64,000 bases of DNA, taken from the NCBI GenBank assembly GCA_034509735.1, contig JACGWO010000012.1, forward strand, positions 4,809,367 through 4,873,366. The letters are read 5' to 3'. This DNA is from Sesamum alatum (lineage: Eukaryota > Streptophyta > Magnoliopsida > Lamiales > Pedaliaceae). This document shows positions 45,917-56,422 of this stretch, piece after piece (position 1 is the stretch's first letter; each line of letters begins with the position of its first letter). A model generated the notes under the pieces. The model saw nothing but the letters and a program-made list of their open reading frames with translations. It was not told the DNA's origin and made no database searches. The translations under genes and the position numbers were made by a program.

Positions 45917-46755
45917 ATGGCGTCTTCGGATGAATCCATCTGTCTTGTCAATGAGCGGTCGACAGGCGATGACCCTTTCGAGGCTACTTTTGGGGGGACA
46001 AGCTCTGCACCATCGACTTTCGGAGGAGCATGGAGGTTGAGCCTAAGAAAAGCGGTCGTTGCCCAACGTTGCCTGGTTGAAGAACTTCCCACTAACGAAA
46101 GGCTTTCCTTAAGTGAAAATAAGGAGGAGGAAGAGGTGGAGGGCTCTTCTCCTAGCGAGGATAAGGTAGAGCCCCCGATGGTTGGGGGAGAGGGAAAGAG
46201 GGCAACTAGCCTCATTTTGTTCCATAGGGTCCCCTCCTCATTCAAGGATGCTGATGCCCGCCAGTTGGTGGAGGAGTATAACATACCTGCTTGTTATGCC
46301 ATTCTTGTTCCTTTCCCAAATAGTCAACCTGATATTCCCCCTCCCAACTGTTTGTGTTTTTTTACTGCCAACTTAGGGTCGGCCTCCGCTTTCCCATTCC
46401 CCATTTTTATGAAAAGATCGCCAGAATCCTTAAGGTCCCTTTGAACCAGTTAACGCCTAATTCTTTCCGTCTGCTGCCGAGTGTTGCTATGGTTTTTAGG
46501 TATACTAGGGTTTTCCCTCAGGCCGTAGTTTCTTTTCTTATCTATATATCTATAAAAGTATGAATCATAAAAAAAGTTTCTTTCTTTCTTAATAAAAACA
46601 TTAAATAGTATGAAATATTCTCAAAAGTGTATGTACATGGGTACTTTTACTGGAGTGTTATTTTAAATATAAAGAAGTATGACTGATAATAGGTGAGAAT
46701 AATAATACAATAGTAATATATAAAGTACAATAATATGCATAAATATATATATATA

Positions 46756-47033
46756 CTAGTCGTCACTGCACGCGATTCTCACGAGCATATAAAAAAATTG
46801 TAGTATGAGATGAAAAGAAAAAAAAAATTATGAAGGAATGAAAAAAGAAGTTAATAAGAAGAAAGCAACATGGAGTGGGGTGAGAGAAACGTGAAGTAGT
46901 GGGTTGAAAGGAAAAAACAATAAAAATTACTTTTCTAACCTATAATTTTTTTAAGAAAAGAAATTCATTGAAGGCCAAATTTGGACATTCAAAACTTGGT
47001 ACGGCAAAAGGTTTTCTTTTATAATAGTATAGA
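46756..47033 (-). mobile_element. Small Helitron (278 bp) nested in the larger one, opposite strand
   Basis: On the minus strand it starts TCTATACTATTATAAAAGAA (from 47033) and ends ...GCAGTGACGACTAG (46756), preceded by an imperfect hairpin (TGCACGCGA against TCTCACGAGCA with mismatches). Flanks in element orientation are A and T. No coding capacity. Confidence 0.78.
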
Positions 47034-48480
47034 TGTGTGTGTGTGTGTGCTCGTGCACGCACGTGAATTACTTATTAATGTGTAGTAGAAGGAATAGAGA
47101 AACCCAATTAACGATCATGATGCATTTAACCAACATTTAACAGCTACAAAAATTGCAAACAAAATGAAATATTAAATATTATTTTGATTCAATTAATTTA
47201 TCATAATGGACTTTAAATATTTTAGAAAATTAATTTTTTAGATTATATATGATAATATTTGAAAGTAAAACTCTAAATGAATTGTATATGTAAATAAGCT
47301 AAAACTTCAATAAATAACAAAACTTATTAAGTAATATTTTATTTTATTATATTGTATTATATGATAATTACATTGTGAAAATACATGTATACTTTTTCAT
47401 AAGAACTATTTTAATAATAAATAAGAGTTAATTATTGAGGTCACAATCCATAATATATTAAAAAAGAAAATCCCATGAAAAAAATTGACAAAATGCAGAA
47501 TAGGTAAAATAATATTGAATTAATTAAAAGGAAAAAATAATTAACAAAAATAAATGTTGTCAAGTACTAAGATAAATAAATAAAATATTAATAAAAGATA
47601 AAGAAGGAAGTCAAATGAATAATATTACCATTTTAAGAATTTATAGTCATATGTGCATCTAGATTAATACAGGTTAGTCTAAGTTCCTTTTTACCTTTGA
47701 GTAGAATTGCAATTTTTTGTAAAAATTAAGTTATAATTTTTTTTAACTATTAAGTAAAAATTTGTGAGAAAAATTATTAGATGTAGTAAAATCTAGAAGA
47801 GATGACGTATAGTTGGACCGTGTTACTTCGACAGAAAATAATAGTAGACCCACGAGAAAGAGCCAATATCGCAGATTGCTCATACATACAAGGATTTGAG
47901 TGATATGGGTAATTAGCTCTAAAGTCAAGTGGAAGATTATTAGAGTATGTGACCAAAAAGTAAATTGAATTGGCATATTGTATTGTTAATCACAAGCTCG
48001 GCGTACTTCACCTAAAAATCAACACAAAATGAATCCCTAAAAAGAAACAACAATAAGAAAAAAATTCACTATCAGTAATATTATCGTAAAACTAAAACAA
48101 TATTTGATAATTTTAAGTCGTCCACTTAGAATAATTGTAGAGAAGAATGACCTTTTGTTAATTAAGTAAAATTCTAGCACCCTTTTTCAAAGGTTGATAA
48201 ATCGAAAGTAATTGAAATTTTCAACAGATACAACATAATATTGCTACTTCATGTTTGGGTTAAATGCAATTTTACCCATGTGAAATTTAGAAAAGTTATA
48301 ACAAAAAGAAGATTAAAAAAAAAATCTTGGCTTGTGTGTCCTGTTGTGGGAGAAAATCCCAAACTATCTTGAAATATGGTATCAAGTCTGTCAAGTAAGA
48401 TGTAGAACCTTCGTGATTGCATAACTGTGTAAGGTGTGGAGAATTTTGGACTTGAGTTGTTAGGATTTGGCTTGTATGTC

Positions 48481-48540
48481 CTATTGTGTGTGCGTGTGTG
48501 TATTTTTCTTTTTTTTTTGGGTGTGTGTGTGTGTGTGTTT
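48481..48540. repeat. Interrupted (GT)n microsatellite
   Basis: Two GT-rich tracts (about 48488-48502 and 48519-48539) are separated by a T-rich stretch. Another short (TG)n tract lies at 47034-47050 beside the nested Helitron. Confidence 0.8.
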
Positions 48541-49690
48541 AGAGTTGCCTTATTGCGTTGTAAATTCCTTTTTATAGGCATAAGCAAGACATAGGTAGTT
48601 TGAACTTGAAAATTATAAGTCATGGCATAGATCAGTCTCCTAACGAGTTGTACTTGAACATACTTTGACCCACTTAATCAATCCAAAATAAAAGAATTCT
48701 TTTGTATTTTCTCTTGTATCAATCTCCCAAGATGCTTAAGGTCCAAGTTTAGTATGGATTTATTAGCTCGAAAATATGTAAATCCCAAATTTAGTATGAA
48801 TTTTAATTTGGAAACCTAATTATTAATCAATTTATTTGGGGGGCTTTTAATTGGTAATTTATTCCAAAATTTTAAAGTAAATACTATGATTTTTTTTTTT
48901 ATATTTGCTTAACAACATAATTAATTAGATACATTTCAAGAAAGAAAAAAAGAGCATTACAAAAATTTAGATCTCAAAATATAGAGCATTGGTAGAAAAA
49001 TATTAATTGATTGTTTAACATCAAATAATAGTCTGATTTAATTGTTAAACAACTTATATGAGATTCAAACTTGAAGTTAGTTCAAGGAAACATATTTTAC
49101 ACAAAAGTATTATTATTTATCTTCATAATGATTGCTTCAATAATCATTAAAACTAAAGAAAAAGAAGATGTTACCAGCAATCAAGATAAGAAAAAAAGAA
49201 GATAAAGACTAATAGAAACATCGATTTAGATATAAAGTTATAATATTATTATTTACATTTAGTATTTTCCATTTGTTTTGATTTTTCTATATGTTAGATG
49301 ATTTTTCAAATTGATCAGCATTTGGAGAATTGCATTTTCTTTATATCGTGAATTAATTAGTATATCTTACATCTAGTCATTAAATTTTAAAATTATACTA
49401 TTATTGTAATCAAATCATATGACTCTATGCAACGCATGTATTCATTACTAGTCAACTAAAAAGCTTGAACCTGGCATTTTTCACTTTTCTCCCCGTGTGG
49501 GTTTTGTTTCCTGCTTACCCCTAATGCTCCTAAGCAATGTAGGAGCCACTTCTTCCATATTCTCCCTTCTTCTTGATAGGCCTTCCCCATGAGTGGATAT
49601 ATGATCTCGTCCTATTACCCTCTTCTCTGTGAGGGATAGGACTGTTGCCTTATCTGCCCTTCTAGAGGACTTAAACTTCCATCCTTACGA

Positions 49691-49810
49691 CTGCATACGG
49701 TTGGTTGATAAGAGACTTCTATCCTACTTCGATTTGAACCCCAAAGTGGTCCGCATACGGTTGGTTGATAAGAGACTTCTATCCCACTTCGATTTGAACC
49801 CCAAAGTGGT
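49691..49810. repeat. Tandem duplication, 2 x 60 bp
   Basis: 49691-49750 and 49751-49810 are near-identical (two visible differences). The unit is exactly 20 codons, so the ORF across it stays open. Confidence 0.9.
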
Positions 49811-50211
49811 TCCTCTAGAGGAGTCACCGGGTATTACTAGTCTTGGTTCTTTATTTTATGTGTTCTTTTGTTGAAATGGTACATTGATATGCACTACAAT
49901 TAGGGAGCGACAATTAAAACATCACATAAAGTTAAATCTCTCATATAAATACTATTTACTCCCCATTTTCTTTGACCAAAGAATCAAGAAAACACCACGA
50001 AACTTCAACTGATCTTGTCACTATTCTTGACCACCCTTTCCCTGGTCAGAAAGACCAGTTCAAGTCTTTTTATCAGAAGAAAAATACACCAGAGACAAGT
50101 CTCAGCCTCCATAACCAGATTGAGTCAAATCTTACACCAAGTTTATTCTCAAGAACATCTATATATACATATATAGGCCCATAAGACAAATCAATAACCA
50201 CAAATCCCAAA

Positions 50212-51384
50212 ATGAACCAAGAATTCTTCACAAATCTACCATCAGAACTCATCATCAACATCCTCTCAAGACTTCCCGTTCGGACCATCATAAGCTGCAA
50301 GTGTGTTTGCAAGTCATGGCTCAACCTACTTAACACTCCCGAGTTTGCAAGATCCCATCTCTCCAAATCAGTCCCCGGACTAATTCTCTGGCAAATCCAG
50401 AGCCAACTTTCGGAGCACTTGGAAATATTCGAATTCGAAGATGAACTCGATCTTGAACGCCACGAGCTTCACTATAATCCAGTCACCAAAATCAGCTGCA
50501 GAGAATTCATTAATGAAGATCATCCTGGTTTAGGAATACAGGGTTCTGCTAATGGTTTGGTTTGCTTCCGCAAAATAGGCCAACATCCTGAGACTGTTTA
50601 CATTTGCAATCCAATCACTCGTGATTATATCCAGCTTCCAAATCCTGGAACTATCTGGCACTACCCCACAACAGTCACTTACGGTTTTGGGACCAGCAAA
50701 ATCAGTGGCCAACACAAGGTTATCAGGATTTACCATGAATATAGACGTGACCCCGACACATATAAATTGCTGGGAATTCCCAAGTCCGAGTGTCGGGTTT
50801 ACACTCTTGGAACAGGAGGATCATGGAGGAGTATTGATCCAGGTCCGAAGTTGGAGTACAACTGCCGGTCAATTGGGGCTTTTCTGAATGGAAATCTTCA
50901 CTGGTTGGTGGCAGATTTAGAGGGCTTTGCATGCATATCTTGTCTTGATCTTGAAACTGAAGTTTTTAGCACCTTTTCTCCTCCTGCTGCTCTCCCGGAA
51001 CGGAGAAGATTTCTTGGGGGGCTTACGGGTTTGGGGGATTGTCTGTGTATGTGCGACAACTCGTCTGATGATGAAATCGTGATCTGGGTGATGAAGGAAT
51101 ACGGGGTGGAGAAATCTTGGACGAAGGAATTCGTGATCAGCAAACTCCCGGATTACGCCGGCGAACCTTACGAGGTGGTTTACCCTATCAAAATCTTCAA
51201 AGATGGAGAGATTTTAATGGCGTGGGAGGACTTTCACCTGTTCTACCACTCCACCAAGAATGGAACTACTGCAAGCGTTGGTATAGCTGGACTGCAGACC
51301 GCAGATTGTATTGGCGCAATGCTTCACACTCCGACCTTTCTTTCACTCAAAAGATTCGCAATGGAGAACGTATGCTCATTCTGA
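50212..51384 (+). CDS. F-box protein, FBA type, copy 2 (390 aa)
   Basis: Close paralogue of 39155-40321, single exon, same strand. The F-box (residues about 3-46) and the FBA blocks are all intact. Differences from copy 1 are scattered substitutions plus small indels: LLNTPEF for LLDTPEF, a divergent WQIQSQLSEHLE segment at residues about 60-71, an extra Gly in GTGGSW and an extra Ala in PPAALP. Both copies are full-length, so both may be expressed. The duplicated unit also includes the promoter (TATA plus GGCCCA) and the 3' UTR GA repeat. As an SCF subunit it would direct ubiquitination of an unknown target. Confidence 0.93.
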   Translation: MNQEFFTNLPSELIINILSRLPVRTIISCKCVCKSWLNLLNTPEFARSHLSKSVPGLILWQIQSQLSEHLEIFEFEDELDLERHELHYNPVTKISCREFINEDHPGLGIQGSANGLVCFRKIGQHPETVYICNPITRDYIQLPNPGTIWHYPTTVTYGFGTSKISGQHKVIRIYHEYRRDPDTYKLLGIPKSECRVYTLGTGGSWRSIDPGPKLEYNCRSIGAFLNGNLHWLVADLEGFACISCLDLETEVFSTFSPPAALPERRRFLGGLTGLGDCLCMCDNSSDDEIVIWVMKEYGVEKSWTKEFVISKLPDYAGEPYEVVYPIKIFKDGEILMAWEDFHLFYHSTKNGTTASVGIAGLQTADCIGAMLHTPTFLSLKRFAMENVCSF

Positions 51385-51408
51385 TTTCCTGGCTTCCACT
51401 TCCAGGCG

Positions 51409-51410
<2 letters not shown>

Positions 51411-51449
<39 letters not shown>
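51411..51449. repeat. (GA)n microsatellite in the 3' UTR of F-box gene 2
   Basis: About 19 GA units lie 26 bases after the stop codon. A short tandem GAATGAAGAAT-type repeat follows (51459-51487). Confidence 0.9.
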
Positions 51450-51450
<1 letters not shown>

Positions 51451-51717
51451 TGGATCAAGAATGAAGAATGAAGAATGAAGAATGAAGATCCAACCCAACA
51501 GTAGTGCATTGGATATTACACGAATATGGGCCTAACCTAATCTTAGGGTCGCACCATATCCAGTATGGGCCTCAATTCTGTTTTTACATTGGGTATTTTT
51601 TTTTTATGAAGGTTGCATCAAGATCTACCCCTCTATAGTTATAGATTTGTTTGATCAATTTTAAGGTCTCTATTTCCCAACGTTGGTACTTTCGAAATCC
51701 TAATATATATGGATTTA

Positions 51718-51851
51718 GAATTAATTATACTTAATTTTATTTAAAAATATAAAATTATATTTTTTTTTCTAAAAAATTTAAAATTATATTTACGTCCCTT
51801 CCAAAAAAAGTGTAATTTTACATTTTTAGATGGGATCTAGATGTAATTAAC
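51718..51851. mobile_element. Short remnant of the 24884-type MULE MITE
   Basis: The left side ATTAATTATACTTAATTTTA and right side GGGATCTAGATGTAATTAAC match the two ends of the 24884-25383 element, but the middle is shortened to about 130 bp. An internal-deletion copy. Confidence 0.55.
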
Positions 51852-53090
51852 TGTATGAATTTATTGTGATCATCCAATCATTTTTGTATTTGTGGTTCAC
51901 ATAAAATCATGCAATTCGAGAAAATATATTAATAGTCTCTTTCGATGCAACATATACAATTTTGGCAATTGGGTTATTTTCATTTTATTCCATGTTTTTT
52001 TGATTGATTTTCAAAAAGGTCCAATGCCTTTTGTTTTTTCAATTTCATCCTTCTAATGGAATATTCACCAGTTTTGCCTGCAATTGAAGGGTGTTCTAGT
52101 ACTTTTCTTTATATTTATTAAAAAAAATTGGGTTATATATATTATAGCATACTATATATTATGGTATTATCTTATACTAGTATATGTTGCACACTCAAAT
52201 ATGTGTGTAAAATTATTTTTAAACTTAAAAAACTAATTAATTTTTATTTTAAATAATATATATTAAGTATATAAATAAAAAATGCTAGAAGATATATAAA
52301 AGTTACGAGGAGTTACTGAAACGATGAGAGGGAAAAAAATAATGTGGAAATTCATAAAATAGAAAATGGGAAGTTGAGTAGAGATAGAGTAAAATGGAGA
52401 TTAACAAAATAAATAAAAAAAATAAAAAATTAACATACCAAATAATTGAAGGCACTAAAAGAGGAAAAATTCTTGTCCGGACCAAACTTGGTCCCGCAAG
52501 AATTTTTCACATATCTGTATATATTGGCATAGCATATATTATGATCGATCTTATATATTTTTTTATCGTTGCTCAATTATTGATGTTGTTGTTGTTGACC
52601 TGTTGGTTGAATTTGAAGAATATCTAATCAATGTATAAAAAGTAATTGATTGGAAATGATATGTGGTTGATGTCTGATGTTTATGTGAAATAGTTAAAAA
52701 AATATGGGTTTATTGATATTGAATACTTGCGAACTTCTTACTGTATTTTTCTTGTTTTTGTTAAATTTAATTTGTGAATTTCATTTCTCATTGCACCATC
52801 TATACTATATATTATTGGAGATGGTCATTTTAGTGTCCAAATTAATTTGGTCTGCCATTTTTTTTAAATTAATCAATTATTTTTTACTTCTTCATCATCA
52901 TGGTTTTTTCTCATGCATATTTATATTATATATATTATCTTATATATATTAGGTAATTTTTCACTCTAAAAAAAATAAAATCATATAATTTATAAAAATA
53001 TTTAATTCTGAATATTTTTTTAAAATTTATGCACATACATAGAATGGACCACACTTACTAGTTTATATTATAAGGGAGTAGGGAAAAGAA
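51852..53090. other. AT-rich intergenic DNA
   Basis: No gene was seen. It contains the hairpin listed separately at 52464-52508 and several TA-rich runs. Confidence 0.5.
52464..52508. other. Near-perfect 45-bp hairpin
   Basis: A 12-bp outer stem (GAAAAATTCTTG against CAAGAATTTTTC) and a 7-bp inner stem (GGACCAA against TTGGTCC) are separated by a small internal loop. It could be the core of a MITE or a foldback transcript. It does not match any microRNA that I recognise. Confidence 0.6.
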
Positions 53091-53400
53091 TTTTTTTGGT
53101 TCGTTAACTTTGGTCGCGATTAATTTTGGTCCTCTAAGTATTACCATTATCACATTTTTACCATTAACTTGCAAAAAGGTGTAAATATAGTTCAATTTAG
53201 GATTTTTAGACAATTTTCCGGCAAGAAATTTGCCATGTGTCCGCTGAAATTGCTACCTAAGCAAGAAAATTGATGATGTGGCGTTGATATGGCACATTGA
53301 AAATTTTTGTTATTCATGAGATTTGAACCTTGGTCAACTAAAACTAAAACCACCATTTTTACCACTTGAACTAGAAAACACTTAGGGCCTATCTACTATG
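53091..53400. repeat. Dispersed-repeat-like sequence
   Basis: Phrases such as GGTCCTCTAAGTATTACC and GAGATTTGAACCTTGGTCAA followed by CCACTTGAACTAG are typical of dispersed repeats in plant genomes, but only one arm is seen here and no termini were fixed. Confidence 0.3.
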
Positions 53401-54735
53401 TGTGATAGGATTAGAGGTAAAAATATTAGTTTGGGACTATTTTGCAGATTATAGCTTTCTTGATTATCTAGTACAACATTTACTATATTGGTTTGTTAGG
53501 GTGATAGTTTCCTAGATAGTTTTATGTTATGTTTACTTCTGTGGACTGTTGTTGGTATTATTGAATTCAATTACCATTTTGGGCATGAATAAGACAAAAT
53601 GTCACTTCTTGCTTTACAACTACTACACATTGAAATTGTTAGGAAGGGGAAGTTTCATCCCCTTCAAACGCCTTCTGATATCGCAAAGATTTGGGGGTGT
53701 GGGAATTCCCTTCTCCGGGGCATCCCGCCGAACAACACAACAACAGTCGATTTTCCATCATCCACCTCCGGCTGAATCGTCCACACTGGTCAGCTCTCCA
53801 ATAATTGCTGGTTTTACTCTCTCTTTCTCTTGTTATACTCCATTCCCCAAAATAATGTATTCCGAGTGTTAAGTCAAGCGGTTATGTAATTTACGTATAT
53901 GGTTAATGTTAATGTTGTTGGGGCGACTTTGTACTTAACTCCAATTCCCCTTTTATTCGGATTGTTTTCGTAACACAAATGCGTGTTGCTTCACTGTATG
54001 TATACAGTTTTAGGGTTTTGTGATTTGGGGATTTTGCAATTGTTGTTTGGCAATTGAAAAATGTGATGCTGTTACCCTGTTCATGGTTACCTCTGTTGTG
54101 TAGTGTAGTGTAGATGAGTTCTGCACAAATTACAGTGATGGAGAAGGGTTCATAGTAAAAAAAAAAATTATGATTTCAATCTCGTTGTTCACTGATCGTC
54201 GTTGAAGAGTGTGTGATAGCTCGTAATCTATTTTTTCGATTCCGTCACTCACACAGATGCTATAACTTGAATAAAAGATGTTGGTTTTACTATGCACATG
54301 TTCTGTATTTAATTATGTATGTAGCTCATTCCGAATGTATAATTTGACTGCGTTTGTAAATAAATATTTTATCTGGTACATAAGTTAGATATATTAGTCA
54401 CATAATCTTCGTAAATCTACAATCGGGTGTATTCATTACAATATTTTAGCGCATCGTCTACATATCAAGGCAACCCATGTAATTTCCAATATGAGACCTA
54501 CATGTGTATACCTTCTTATGTTTAGTTAAAGGTGACTGTTAGGGTGTACCCTATTGTAGGGGGAATTCCAACTCCTTTTCCTTCTCCCAACATTTTTCCA
54601 AGTCGAACAAATAAGTTGTTGTCGCTTGTATGTTCATGTGTGTCTTATTTTATTTCTGTTTCTAATTTTTGTAGCGACTCGAGAACCTGCTGGTCACGTA
54701 TTACTTGTGCTTATTTGTTACATCTCCTGACAGGA
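53401..54735. other. Upstream region of the GRF gene; no coding exon recognised
   Basis: A moderate-GC patch at 53640-53870 could be a leader exon. The CTGACAG at 54727-54733 just before the ATG at 54736 looks like a splice acceptor, so a 5' UTR intron may lie in this stretch. No protein signature was found. Confidence 0.35.
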
Positions 54736-55303
54736 ATGTGTAACGATGGCGGATCGCGTTATACTCTGCCTCGTAAGCAGACGAGTTATTCAGGATAAAC
54801 GTCTACTTCATCACATTACTCCTGTCCTGCAGATAATCACCTGCTTTTATGTGAATGTGGTACTCCTGTTGTTACAAGGACTTCTTGGACTCCAACCAAT
54901 CCTGGAAGACGTTTTCGAGGTGTCCGGGCAAAAGTGTTGGTTATTTTACTATTTTGAATGTTTTTAACTTTACTGTCATAAAATAAGAAGGTACCGCGGC
55001 ATGTTTCCTTCGCCTTGCTTATTAACTTGCTGATCAACTACCTTTGTCTTTGTGCTGCCTATGCAGGGCACTTACTGCAGTACGTTTGACTGGGTTGACG
55101 AGTCGGGTTGCGAACGATGTATGACAATTATACCGGGATTACTACGCCGCTTATCCCGAAGTACGACCGATGAAAAGGCGTACGAAGAACGTATTCGGTA
55201 TCTAAAAGGTCGGATACGTACTCTGCGGACGAAGATGTATATCATAGTGATAGGTGCTGCGTTTAGTTATTTCATAAGGTTTATTTCTTGCTGTCCGCGC
55301 TGA
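54736..55303 (+). pseudogene. GRF-type zinc-finger protein (At4g04775-like), two exons, disrupted
   Basis: Exon 1 (about 54736-54933) encodes the first half of a GRF zinc finger: CECGTPVVTRTSWTPTNPGRRF (from 54850; a 22-residue block whose key parts are C-E-C-G, TP-NPGRRF). Exon 2 (55067-55303) supplies GTYCSTFDWVDE, the other half, then a basic helix and a C-terminal hydrophobic segment (IIVIGAAFSYFIRFI), probably a membrane anchor. This architecture (GRF finger, coiled region, C-terminal hydrophobic tail) is common in small plant proteins of unknown role. An in-frame TAA at 54796-54798 precedes the finger, and one base seems missing near 54920 (after RRFRG). GRF fingers in other proteins bind single-stranded nucleic acid. 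Confidence 0.7.
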
Positions 55304-55700
55304 ATAATTGTACGACGAGCAGACAACTCGATACGTTATTGTTGTTGTTTTTTGTATGGTTGTTATTGTACAATTATATTAGGTATAATTTCGAAATGTA
55401 TCACTGACTTTATGAACGTCGAAATGAAGGTATTATGACATTTGTGGCCGTTGCATCCACGGTAATGCTGCATCAGTGTTGTCATGTACATTCTGTGTTT
55501 TACACTTTCCGTGAATTTATGGTTGAACTAACCACTCAATTATGAATGTAGCACATTAATTACTGAGCTATATTAACTGAAATGTGTAAATGGTATGCCG
55601 TTTTAGACGAGCTTATTTTGTCCTTGGTATATATTAAACCTTACCACATGTACTTCAGACATACACCAATCCTAATTTAATGAAGTGTATGGGTGTGATG
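55304..55700. other. Intergenic DNA between the GRF and first Myb/SANT-like genes
   Basis: No coding signal. The CCTATAAAT at 55701-55709 is the probable TATA box of the next gene. Confidence 0.45.
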
Positions 55701-55709
55701 CCTATAAAT
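55701..55709 (+). promoter_or_regulatory. TATA box of Myb/SANT-like gene 1
   Basis: CCTATAAAT lies 57-65 bases upstream of the ATG at 55766. The same CCTATAAAT occurs at 58131-58139, 62-70 bases before the ATG of gene 2. Confidence 0.45.
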
Positions 55710-55765
55710 TGCATATATTGTGGACACACTCCCGCAATAACCACATTGCTTCCATTTCCCACAAA

Positions 55766-56422
55766 ATGCTCTCTTATTATGATAATTGTTTAAAATCTAG
55801 AGTAGAAGGCAAGAATTGCCCTCCTCAAAAGTCATTTTTCTATTGCAAGCATTTCACTGAGGCAATGGACCGCTGTTTCATTCGCGAGCTTGTGCGCAAG
55901 GTTGAATTTGGTTGCATTGAAAATGGACAACCAAATGTTGGTGCCATTCAAGGCATCGTCAATGCTGTCAGCGTCGTGTTCGGAACCCGCCTTTGCCCCA
56001 ACGTTGGCCGCTCAAGAGTAAGTCACCTCAGGGAACGTTATGACACCTTCAATTGACTACTCAATCATCCGGGGGGTGTACGATGGATCCCATGGCCGAA
56101 ACTAGTACTCGTCAATGAAGTGTTATGGGATGTCATAGAACGGGTAATTACATTACAGTATTTTACTCCGTACAATACGATGGTTTCATGCTTTCACTAA
56201 GTTTTTTTTTTTTTTTTTTTTTTTTGTCTTTATAAGGAGAAACCTTTTGCTAGAGCATACAGATGGGATACAGAACCGACATGGGAAGAACAGAAGATAA
56301 TATTCGGTCAACCAGATAACGAGCCGATACATAACAGTGATGATGAGGTTTACGCCGACCCCCTCAATAATCCAGACGAGATTGTGGTTGAAATCCCCCC
56401 AGATCATAAGGGGGCTTGTTAG
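55766..56422 (+). pseudogene. Myb/SANT-like gene 1, two exons, one premature stop
   Basis: Exon 1 55766-56143 and exon 2 56237-56422; the GT-AG intron contains a 24-27 base T tract. The frame gives a Myb/SANT-like domain (FTEAMDRCFIRELVRKVEFG..., HLRERYDTFN) of the plant Myb_DNA-bind_3 type, then FARAYRWDTEP and an acidic C-terminal tail. The codon after DTFN is TGA (56054-56056), exactly where related proteins have a hydrophobic or Trp residue. Beyond it the frame is open to the TAG at 56420. With a sense codon there the protein would be 187 residues. Predicted role: nuclear DNA binding; partner and target unknown. Confidence 0.65.

Larger units (their letters stand above)
46541..49451 (+). 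mobile_element. Helitron (2.9 kb) inserted in the Transposase_28-like ORF
   Basis: The 5' end TCTATATATCTATAAAAGTA and 3' end GCAACGCATGTATTCATTACTAG have classic plant Helitron form: short GC-containing palindrome ATGC/GCAT, then CTAG (49448-49451). Flanking bases are A (46540) and T (49452). Removing it brings together ORF sequence on either side. The interior is AT-rich, with no Rep/helicase ORF, and contains a smaller Helitron, (TG)n tracts and other repeats, so it is non-autonomous. Confidence 0.7.
45917..49874 (+). pseudogene. Gypsy-associated Transposase_28-like ORF split by a Helitron
   Basis: The first part (45917-46540) starts with an acidic Ser/Glu-rich N-terminus and then matches the pattern of the 'putative gypsy-type transposon' family (Pfam Transposase_28 by motif memory): VEEYNIPACYA, then in the next frame VGLRFPIPHFYEK and PLNQLTPNSFRLL. 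A one-base frameshift lies near 46360-46375. The sequence is interrupted at 46540/46541 by a Helitron and appears to resume at 49452, with a weak WHFSLFSPRVGF segment and later codons including a 20-codon tandem duplication (49691-49810). It runs opposite to the neighbouring gag-pol remnant. The function of this family is not established. Confidence 0.6.

Noticed and set aside
48290..48480. Copia primer-binding site (TGGTATCAAG at about 48378)
   Set aside because: No LTR, polyprotein or second LTR was found near it; the match to the usual TGGTATCAGAGC is partial.
49615..49827. Minus-strand repeat protein
   Set aside because: It is the antisense reading of the 60-bp tandem duplication.
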